Shown: piece by piece, positions 56,401-64,000 of the stretch | Numbering within the stretch: position 1 is the stretch's first letter | How the letters are laid out: the number at the start of each line of letters is the position of its first letter | NCBI GenBank assembly: GCA_002633025.1 | Contig: NMRB01000024.1 | Span: 775,437 to 839,436 of the forward strand | DNA length: 64,000 nucleotides | Reading direction: 5' to 3' | Origin: Notospermus geniculatus | Taxonomy: Eukaryota; Nemertea; Pilidiophora; Heteronemertea; Lineidae | The notes under the pieces: generated by a model | Told to the model about the DNA's origin: nothing | Databases searched by the model: none | The model's input: the letters and a program-made list of their open reading frames with translations, nothing else | Translations under genes and position numbers: made by a program

Positions 56401-56536
56401 GAACAAGGACGAATACACAATACCAGGACCTAGTTCAGCTCCTATCGAAACAGTTTACGATGAATTATTATTGGAGAGTGTAACTGATACCGAGGCCATC
56501 GGCTCAAGCAACAAACATGACAAAGACTTCGAATAA
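50092..56536 (+). CDS. receptor R3: same outer part, different cytoplasmic tail (5' end not found)
   Basis: Exons 50092-50403, 50929-51015, 51774-51845, 53805-53898 and 55618-56536, all in phase. The ectodomain, stalk and membrane exons are close to R2. The last exon shares only the basic start CRRFSAIKERRKQQ with R1/R2 and then encodes an unrelated acidic tail of about 75-residue repeats. It carries SDYDQI, LEYEQI (twice), LYEQI, DEYTIPGP and TVYDEL (twice). SDYDQI and LEYEQI fit the ITIM consensus, and TVYDEL is ITSM-like. Its 3' flank also differs from that of R1/R2 up to about 58800. A tail-swap or gene-conversion product is likely. Confidence 0.7.
50437..50545. mobile_element. IR-E-like hairpin right after the R3 ectodomain exon
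   Basis: GAAGTACGGTATTCGAAAAC and the inverse GTTTTCGTATACCGTATACT, with GGCTTC and GAAGCC near the centre. It lies about 30 bases downstream of the exon donor. Confidence 0.6.
50553..50787. mobile_element. two palindromes in tandem
   Basis: Two successive hairpins of about 110 bases share arms AGGTATCCGCCACGGGTTAC and GTCGTCAGTAACCC; they meet at about 50665 in ACCTTATAGGT. They differ from each other at several bases. In the R3 intron only. Confidence 0.75.
50929..51015 (+). CDS. R3 stalk exon 1
   Basis: Acceptor CTTTTCAG, donor GATA|GTAAGA, phase 1-1, 87 nt. Encodes NSSLDFCKATTSMVETTSVI followed by REPNPGQD. Confidence 0.6.
51774..51845 (+). CDS. R3 stalk exon 2
   Basis: Acceptor GAATTTCAG, donor GACA|GTAAGA, 72 nt, phase 1-1. 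Same peptide as R2 (TGSPSSDCSDECTTTPSGEG then KED). Confidence 0.6.
51889..53715. mobile_element. four-level nest of insertions in the R3 intron
   Basis: IR-E (outer, 51889-53715) is split by IR-D (51930-53639). IR-D is split by IR-C (51940-52900), which is split by a TTAA element (52091-52889). A further block of about 0.6 kb (about 53000-53625) is inserted in the IR-D right part; it contains inverted CATCCTCCCACAGCAGGGCT-type sequence. Joining the outer pieces restores the R2 form. Confidence 0.7.
52091..52889. mobile_element. TTAA-flanked element, 799 bp
   Basis: TTAA stands at 52087-52090 and 52890-52893. The ends are GGCGGGGGGCTACCTATG and its inverse. Removing it restores the IR-C right arm TTTCTTAAACTCACT. 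A TTAA target fits piggyBac-type transposition. No transposase is seen. Confidence 0.75.
53805..53898 (+). CDS. R3 transmembrane exon
   Basis: Acceptor TTCTCCACAG, donor AAGAG|GTAATT, 94 nt, phase 1-2. PSLTVLLLVICCVLVILTAT followed by ILGLTIAAIK; two residues differ from R1 and R2. Confidence 0.75.
53937..55025. mobile_element. IR-F element holding two nested palindromic elements
   Basis: IR-F (from CTAAAGCTAGG at 53938 to CGCCTAGCTTTAG) is split at TTA by an element at 54054-54991 (AGCCCCGTTTATACAGAGCA and inverse). That in turn contains a 556-base foldback at 54275-54830 (CACTGTAAAAAGTGAGAACG and inverse). TTA flanks the middle element, as for IR-B. The long frames here are hairpin by-products. 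Confidence 0.7.
55057..55301. mobile_element. foldback element with two nested arm pairs
   Basis: Outer arms GCCCAGTTTCACAAAGAATC and inverse; inner arms CCCATATTCATAAAACTACT and an imperfect inverse. Shortly upstream of the R3 tail exon. Confidence 0.65.
55618..56536 (+). CDS. R3 cytoplasmic tail exon, repeat-built
   Basis: Acceptor TCTCTTCTAG at 55617, phase 2 in, TAA at 56534-56536. After CRRFSAIKERRKQQ the frame passes through CLFQ into repeats: each begins DEYT/A, followed by GP.SAPI...YD-L/I, then EYEQIN-L-NP and a Gly/Asp/Asn-rich spacer ending in (N/S)(K/E)DEY. There are 3.5 units. The last full unit at DNA level repeats with about 98% identity (56009-56220 against 56293-56505). No counterpart in R1 or R2. 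Confidence 0.75.
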
Positions 56537-58799
56537 GACCCAATTAATGAGCTCAATCCTAATCTTTGAAAAGCCTGGAGTCACTGAAGATACCGTTAAG
56601 GCTTCCTTTACATAGAAGTATACGGTACACGGAAACGCCGGTTAACAATGGCTTCCCCTGGTTGTGAATCCTCGGGAAGCCTTGTTAACCGGCGTTTTCG
56701 TATACCGTATATTTCTATGTAAAGGAAGCCTTAGCCTTCATAGCTGTACATTAGAAGAATATGGGTAACACGTCGATTAACAATGGCTTCATGGTCGCAT
56801 GCAACCCTTTGTGAAGCCATTGTTAACTGGCGTGTTCGTATACAGTATACTTCTAATCTACGTAACTGGAAGCCTAACGTCCAGTGCTGCGATGGATTAG
56901 AGTGTGCGAAACGTCGTTCGATGGAGCCTTGACGGGCTAGTGGTTATGACGTCCGCTTAACAAGCTGAAGGGAAACTATACCCTGGTAGTGGTAGTTTGT
57001 CTGCACAAACTGTACCCAGCGGCAGGTCTCGAGTAGGTTTGAATCTATCCAGGGCCATATGGGATAGTCATCCTTGCTCTTCAGTCCGTAGCATGGAACA
57101 GTAAGCCGTGCAAGGGCAAGTAAAAGGCGCCATCCAAATGAGGAACATGAAAAGCTTGTGATGGCTTCTTCCGTACTTAACAGGGCGAAGAATGATATGA
57201 CTTCGGCCATGACAGAAAAATCTAATACACAAGAGGATGTAATCTCTGTAAAAAGGCAACTTATAAAACATCCCAAATGACCGCAGGGTCCCGTAGTTCG
57301 ATTGACAGCCTTTGTGTATAAGAAAGTAGTGGAATTGGACCTACTTATTACTTCGATGTGCTCATTCCACACAATCGGCTGACATAAGAATCTAATTCTG
57401 ACATGTATTTCAAGTAAAATACACTGAACATCAATATAATGCCTCAATCACACTGGACTAGTTCTCAAGGTACGTTCTTGAAAATTTTGCCGAACGGGCT
57501 CAAATGGTCTGTTTCAAAATTCGTCATCATCAGGTGGAAAAATTCATTTGTAATCATTTTGTTGGTGATTCTTGACTGCAGAATATAGATCTATCAGCTA
57601 TAATATACTTGAAGAATTTTTCCTTTCTTTCATCAAATGGTGATTTTGCAGGCACTTTTTCAACAAAATTGTGGAAAAGTATTGGTGTCGGACGGAAAAC
57701 AGAATTAAATTGATTAAAATTTAGAAATAATCCTCTGAAAGCAAAATTTTATGCTCTGATGATAAAGCATGTAGAGCCTGTAATGAGGTAAAAGTGATTT
57801 TGCATTCCAAATAGTACATTAAGTGGTCTGAAAATGGGAAGATTTGTGGAAAAATATGAGATTATGGGGGCTTAGGCAGATTTGGTTTTCATATGCTAAA
57901 ACAACAGATCTTAAATTTTTGAAAATGTCATAACCTATCAATGGTTACGTGGGGTGACCACATGGCACAAATATGCGATCTGTATTAACCCTTTCACTAA
58001 TTGACACTGACTCCCCCAAATATTTTCCGTCCGACACCAAAATAGATTCAGTGATTCTGGATGAGTATCTGAAGGTGGATTCAGTTTTGATGTAATGTCA
58101 TCCAAAAGAGATCCACCTGTAAAGATAGATGGTACCATACGGAAGGCTGGATAGGTGGCACTACTGAATTGGAGCACAATAGTGGACCTGTCATTCAGGA
58201 AGTGAGTGTTTACAAGTTTTTTCATCCGTCATCATCCATTGTTTTAATGAGAAATATATTCGTTGCATTGTAATATTGAAATCATTCAAACATGCAACAA
58301 AAAAAGCATTGTGCACTTCCATCCAACACCGAGCACANAGGCCGACGGAGTCCGCAAAGCGAGCGCCAAAGGATTTTGAATTCTAGATGCGCTTAGATAC
58401 GATTTCCAAGCATCTGGGAGGCATGATTTCCTCATCTATTTGCTCATTTTTTCGGAGTTATTGACCCATTTTTTGTTGGTCTTCCAAAAATAGGGGAGGG
58501 GGCCGCGGCCCCCTCGGCCCCCTCTGGATCCGCGCCTGTAAGATACGTCGTATAAAATCGTCTCCGATGCAAATTTTCGACCCCAATCAGGCTCTTCCTC
58601 GGGCACTTTCTAGTAGAGATCCCAGAAGTGAATGAGCTTCTGGGTCACTTCTGGGATCTGTACTAGAAAGTGCCTGAGGAAGACCCCGGTTGGGGTCGAA
58701 AAGTATCTTGTCTATATTTCCATTATCTGGCACACTGCCACATGCCTATGAAAATTGGTTCGATTTCAGGCTTTTCTGTATCATTAGATTCAGAATGTC
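56537..58799. other. R3 3' flank, unlike R1/R2
   Basis: No gene. IR-E-like hairpins at 56597-56734 and about 56753-56860, a copy of the 12290 repeat (57440-58050), a G-run dispersed repeat (58340-58540) after an N at 58338, and an inverted pair around 58600-58680 (AGTGCC...GGCACT arms). Similarity to the R1 and R2 units resumes near 58800. Confidence 0.5.
56597..56734. mobile_element. foldback element family IR-E
   Basis: TAAGGCTTCCTTTACATAGA and its exact inverse bound a 138-base hairpin with AACGCCGGTTAACAATGGCTT in the left arm (shown shortened). Confidence 0.7.
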
Positions 58800-61700
58800 T
58801 AATTTGTTTGTCCTCTGGTTTGGGAATTTATTTTATTCCCTCCAAAACTTCACACTGACACCGACAGTAGGCCCGATGCTGTCGCCGCTCTGTGAGCAAT
58901 CTGTTCAACAACAGAAAACAGATGATAAAGTTGGATTGCATTTGCATGGTTCCAGTATTTCAGCTGTTATATGACTGACATGCTTTCAAACTAGTCTGTA
59001 ATTTTCTGTCATTTTGAGATAAACAGCAGGTAAATGATTTGCTGAGAATGACATTCGTTCTTTTATGTTGGCTATCATTCTTTGAGAGCAGCTCTATACT
59101 ATATGGTCATCGTCATGATCTTCACTCCATGCACAGTCAGTACACACTATGCAGTATCGCTGTGTGTATCACCTGTGTGTGCAGCGGCTTTGAGACTTTG
59201 ATGAGCGAAGTTCGTAAAGGAGCCCAATAAATCGGACCGAAGCGGAGGACTAAGGTTACCGAATCGGCGTCAATTAACATTTATTTTTCTTAACATATCA
59301 TGCATTATAATGATTTAGAAATAAAAATTAAACTTTAACGTTCCATTTTGTTGGAACTCTGAAACAAAGTAGCCTAGATCAGTTCCCCTCGCTGCCGTCT
59401 ACACACCCGTGGCGCTCCGACGGCAAGCGCTGGAGTATTGGTATCACGATCCTCCGCTAGGTGGGTTTATGAGGCTTGGTCTTGCCCATTAGAATGTTGC
59501 GTTCTAATTGGCTGCTATTTCAAGACGAGGAAATCCCACCATTGAAAATTATGTCCTTCTCACTTAAGCCTTGATTGAGGGGAAGTAACAAACCTGTCAA
59601 GGTAGGCTTACTCATAGGGCCTAGGCCTGTATGGTTTCAGTTATGTAATAAGAAATGACATTTTATGTAAATTAACACAAAATGGATCAAAATACATAAA
59701 AAAGGCTGTTTCCAATTGTGTAACTAATTAAAAACTACTATAAAATACTTAACTTGATTATGAGGCACCATGTTTCTATCTGTTGGTAATACATTTATGG
59801 GGTGTAAATACAACCGTTCAAAAGTTGGCTGTACATCGGGCCCCATTTTCATGTATAGAGAGTTCAGTTCTAGGTCCAATGATGAAGTCAGTTCCAAAAA
59901 AATTCAATTGGCCGTAATTTCTGTCAAAAGGATTTCTGAATTGTGGAAGTGCCGGGAAAGTTTTTCATGTAAGGAAGCCATTCTCTATCAAATAAAGATA
60001 GTTTGGCAAACTTCATACCAAAAATCCCATGAGACTTTTATTTCACTCATTTCACACCGGACTAATGAATGAGCGTGCACAGAAATTGACCTGAATTAGA
60101 TTACAGATTTTTGCAGGATGATAGACCGGGAATACAAGGATGGCTCAATCGAAACAGCGGAATGGTAATTTCCGGGCGAAAACAGACGAGATCCTACTGT
60201 GACGTTGTGATCTGCATGAACGGGAAACTGTTCCAGCATTCCAATATCTCACATCTTGGCCATGATCACAGAATTTATTAGGTACCCAATATATGACATG
60301 TCTCAGTGCCAACTCTGGCATTGTGAGACCTGGGAGTATAAAATGAGGGATCTCTCAGAATATGGAACGGCTAATACCTCGGCTCGACCTAAGGATTCTC
60401 ATGATGCTATGCTTCCTTGGTATGTACCTATGTTTACAAGCAATAACCTCAATGCCAGGGGACCGGTACCTTTACTCCTTGTTAGCCCAGCTGACCACTT
60501 GAGGTCAGCAGAGCTACCGGTATTCAAAAATTCATAGGCCTACTGAGTGGCATCATATGTACGCCTATGTGTTGTCCATTAAACTGGCACAGAGGCATGC
60601 AAATTGGTGGATCAGTAGGCCCTAGGGCAAGCTTTAAAAGAACTACACTCGGCCCCAGTGTGTATCCGACGTCCTGGTCTCCTACACACTGGCACATTTG
60701 GGGCTCAAAAGCCGGTAACACCACTAGATGGCACTCCACTGGGCTGCAGCCAATCACCACGCTTTCTCACTCATAATTCCCGCGGGAAATTACTTCCAGG
60801 AAAAACCCAACCTCGTCCCCAGGGGTATAGTTCGCTCAGACAACCTTGGACCACTCGCCATATTGTCAGAAAGTGAACGAGGTTGGGAAAACCCAAGGAC
60901 CCGTGCTGCCACCACGCGGTCTTCACGACTGTTAATCTCTAAAAGAGCCAGACGCGGAGTGTGATTTACCGAAGGGGTGAGCCCGTAGCGTCTGGCCAAG
61001 CGAGACTATAAAAGAACCAACATTTTTCCCAATTTGACCTACATTCTGCTCTCCAGGGTGCATTTTCCGTAAAATGAAATATCCCAATATCTCAGTCCAG
61101 AAGCCGCTAAGCAACACATCACAGAATTTGTTAGGGTATGGAGTTTGATTTGGGATACGAGTGTAATGGTAATCAATTCAAAATTTGTCCTCCAGGGGTG
61201 CTAGCTGACAAAATAAAGACTGCACTATTTGAATTTCCCGCGCCAATCACTTGGCACGTTCAGGCGGGAATCATGGGAAGATGGCAAGATGGCGGTGCTT
61301 GCACAAAGTGAACCGAGTTGAAATATGTCACAGATCATCGCATAAAATCTCGATGGTCATACACAATCGCCTTATGAATTCATACCTGATTGGTACTTTA
61401 GAGTAGCATCAATCAATAACTGGAATTATTTTGCATCGAAACAACACCAGTGGGTTCAAAATATGACGATACTCAGGAAAAAAACCATAATGATCGAACT
61501 GAGCATCAGCGGTCTCGGCTCCATGCTATGTTCCATATGATGCATGCGATTTTGAAGCTTTCGACTCGAGCTGCTTTCAAAGCATTACTGCCTCAAAAAA
61601 TTGCTTAATATTTCACATATTTTGATACTTTTATTAGTCTGGTTAGCAGCATTAACGACGAAGAGGTGTGAAAAATTAGCTGTAATAATCATCAGCTGAT

Positions 61701-62349
61701 GATATCGATGGCACCTTGCTCGCCCGGCTTGCTCTTCTCTCGGTTATTCGTAATTGAGTAGACTCTGGATGTTTCGTAGCGTGGGGCGAATTTGCTTTGC
61801 TAATATTTCACGTCTAGGCCTATTTATTTAGACAGTTAGATGTGTCTTTAGTTTGACTTGGACCATCAACAACGGAGGGATTGGGAACTTTTTTGGTGCA
61901 TATAAAGTCAATAGGGATGTTTCGAAATCAAACGATAAACGTAAACGTTAACGACAACTTTATTTTTGTACCGAAAATGCAATGTACAACCTGGTTAATG
62001 TGTGGTATGAAAAATAACGTTGTCGTAAAGTTTTGGTTTATCGTTTGATTTCGAAACCTCCCCATTGGCACCTCGCTCGCCACAACGTTGACTGTCAAGC
62101 ATTTTCTAACATACACCATTAGCCAGAACTGGGTGCCATCTTTGCCGCTCCACTCCCGCGGCGCCACCCCTTCCATTCTTCAGTGTACAATACTGTCATT
62201 TGTCAAGTCCACCAGGAGAGAGACCCCATGCACGACTCATGTAATGTTGTCCGAGTTCCGCAGGCAAGGCAGCCTATCGATTTTATTTGGGACTTCCAAT
62301 ATGGGTTCCTTCCCGTCAGGTCCCTGTGGTGTAAACTTTAGGACATTAA
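58800..62349. other. fourth copy of the receptor-upstream module
   Basis: Parallels 34178-37714 and 47646-49670. It includes the open segment from ATG at 59770 (100 codons; MFLSVGNTFMGCKYNRSKVG), which is broken in the sister copies at 35200 and 47701. An additional block at about 60645-61008 is bounded by GCAAGCTTTAAAAGAAC and TATAAAAGAACCAAC. No receptor exon follows inside the window. Confidence 0.45.
61914..62063. mobile_element. IR-B element, empty in the sister module
   Basis: GGGATGTTTCGAAATCAAAC and its inverse. The R3 module reads through at about 49490 (AAGTCAATGGCACC) without it. Confidence 0.75.
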
Positions 62350-63943
62350 AGCGAATGGCTCGCGGGGTTTGTTTACATTTTTGGTGGTACCTTCCATAGA
62401 GAGTGAATCTAGCCTCCAGGCAAAGCCGTACTCCAGCCATATGCAACACCTGTGCAAATATGCAAATGTAAACACTGGGGACGAGGTTCGATTAAAAATT
62501 TGTTAAAATGGGTTAATGACGTTTTCAAATTCAGTAGGTCAAGATGTACATTTTGTACTATTCCCATTGATTTTGAAGTGGCAGATTTTGCAGAATGCGC
62601 CTCCGAAGTTTGGCTGTCTAATGCATTTCCCATTAAACTAAAGGCCGGGTTTATTTGGCAAGCATGCTTGCCGAGCAGTTCCCTTTTTCGTCCTTATTTA
62701 GCAAGCATGCTTGCCATCTAATGCTGAAAAATGTCCCTATTTGGCAAGCATGTCACGCCTCCTAATGAATATTAATCAGGATATGTGCTTGCCATATTAT
62801 TCAGCACGTTTGGCTATTGGGCAAGCAAATATGCCATTTGTTTGTTATATTAACCTTGGAGGAAGTTATAACCTATCCAGGTGCAAGCAAGGGCCAAGGG
62901 AGATCGGGGGGGGGGGCACAGCAGAGTAAAAAACCTCATGTCCATGTTGTACCTTATGGACGGAAAATTTGAGAGGCACGGCGCTGAATTTTAGGCACGG
63001 GAGGGAGCGGTAGTATTTTTTTATCTTGAACTTACTTAACGGAACCCAAACAACAATATTCTTGTCAATGGCACCCTCACCTATGGCGTAGTACGGAGCA
63101 TTGACTACTGTGGCCAATGAGGCCACCATCCGGCAGTCGTTTGTTGGCACCTTCCACTGTGTTCGCATCTATTTTTGTACAAAAACATAAGACGTTTCTT
63201 CTTGATATGCCAAGGGAAAAAACAAGAAAAATGAAAAAAAAAGAAAAAAATCACGAGTGTGATGACGCAAGTTTCGAACCCGCGACATTGGGGTTGCTGG
63301 CCCATCACTCTTTGCACTACGCTAATCAACTGGCTGCAGATTGGCGGTGGGAATTTATTAACTGGTTCAGGACAGTGCAGGTAACTCGTCGTTTTAAGCC
63401 AAACTTGGCGTACTGTTTGGCAAACCAGGGTCGATAAATAACCACTTTCTTCTGAAAATCGCTTGTAGGTGGCTCCTTTCCGCAAGGCCCCCTCCACTAA
63501 ACGATATTTTCTGCCCTGCCAGCTGCTCTACGAGCGCTGCATAATTAATGAGCTAGACGTGCATCCAAGACAGTACGCTTACTGCATACACAGCAGGTAA
63601 CTGTGCAAATAAACATTTCGATGCCTTTAACGCCGTTTAAAATCTTCGTTGGAGGCATAACCTGCTCCCAATCGCAACTTTTCGATGCCTTTTGGCGAGG
63701 GCTGCGCCTGCAAGTCGGAGGACGCCATCTTCATCTTCTGTTTGCATAATTAATGGGGTCTAATTAATATTCATTATTGTCTGCTTGCCATCTAAGACCA
63801 AATTTCTGTAATTCGGCAAGCATTTGCTTGCCAAATAACCACTTCCTAAACTAAAATCCTTCTTTTGCCTTTTTCTCAAAATGGTGCTTGATATCGATGA
63901 CCAACTGTCATGGCGCCACAACAAACCCCGCGAGCCATTCGCT
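62350..63943. mobile_element. TTAA-flanked element, 1.6 kb
   Basis: TTAA at 62346-62349 and 63944-63947. Perfect ends AGCGAATGGCTCGCGGGGTT and its inverse. Subterminal palindromes GGCAAGCATGCTTGCC occur three or more times near 62655-62750, with an inverse block near 63780-63835. The matching site at 24166 has one TTAA. No transposase frame is seen, so it is a non-autonomous, piggyBac-like element by target choice. Confidence 0.75.
63262..63340 (-). ncRNA. tRNA-like (SINE-type) sequence
   Basis: On the minus strand, TTAGCGTAGTGCAA resembles a pol III A box. GCGGGTTCGAAACTTGC about 35 bases later is a good B box/T arm, followed by T-rich sequence (63250-63220). The anticodon stem does not fold well, so this is a tRNA-derived repeat or pseudo-tRNA rather than a tRNA gene. 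It lies within the TTAA element. Confidence 0.4.
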
Positions 63944-64000
63944 TTAAGATAATGGCGCCTGCCGATGGAGGGGGACACACTGATACGTATCCAGAAGATA

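Noticed and set aside
63105-63497. Minus-strand 130-codon frame
   Set aside because: It overlaps the tRNA-like repeat and a poly-T run (the FFFFF stretch) within the TTAA element; no coding character.

Overview
The window is invertebrate nuclear DNA. The genes have introns with GT/AG borders, no operons are seen, and short foldback (MITE-like) elements are very dense. TAGGCCTA-like and TACATGTA-like words are frequent. The protein types (secreted LamG-Kunitz protein, type I receptors with tyrosine-motif tails) suggest an invertebrate deuterostome such as a cephalochordate, echinoderm or hemichordate, but the sequence alone does not decide which. Isolated single Ns and two longer N runs mark assembly joins, several at the edges of near-identical duplications.

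Layout: (1) 1-13 kb is repeat-rich. It holds two unrecognised candidate terminal exons, two minisatellites, foldback elements and a 0.9-kb duplication split by an N. (2) About 13.1-21.2 kb, minus strand, is a well-supported six-exon gene for a secreted protein: signal peptide, LamG/concanavalin-like domain, Thr/Pro linker, Kunitz inhibitor domain and short tail. All intron phases agree. (3) 21.5-27.5 kb is a 3-kb block present twice in a row with an N at the join. (4) 27.7-56.5 kb holds three tandem plus-strand paralogues (called R1, R2, R3 here) of a type I membrane receptor. Each has one unrecognised glycosylated ectodomain exon, two short stalk exons, a transmembrane exon and a large exon for a cytoplasmic tail rich in ITIM/ITSM-like tyrosine motifs. 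Their 5' ends (signal peptide exon) were not found. (5) 58.8-62.3 kb repeats the module found upstream of R2 and R3, so the array may continue past the window. (6) 62.35-63.94 kb is a TTAA-flanked terminal-inverted-repeat element.

The main interest is the receptor array. R1 and R2 have nearly the same tail and 3' flank. R3 shares the membrane exon and the first 16 or so tail residues, then switches to an unrelated tail built of about 75-residue repeats with a different set of tyrosine motifs. Yet shared intron insertions group R2 with R3. The array therefore looks mosaic, with common outer parts and exchanged signalling parts, as in paired immune receptor families. Any immune role is inference.
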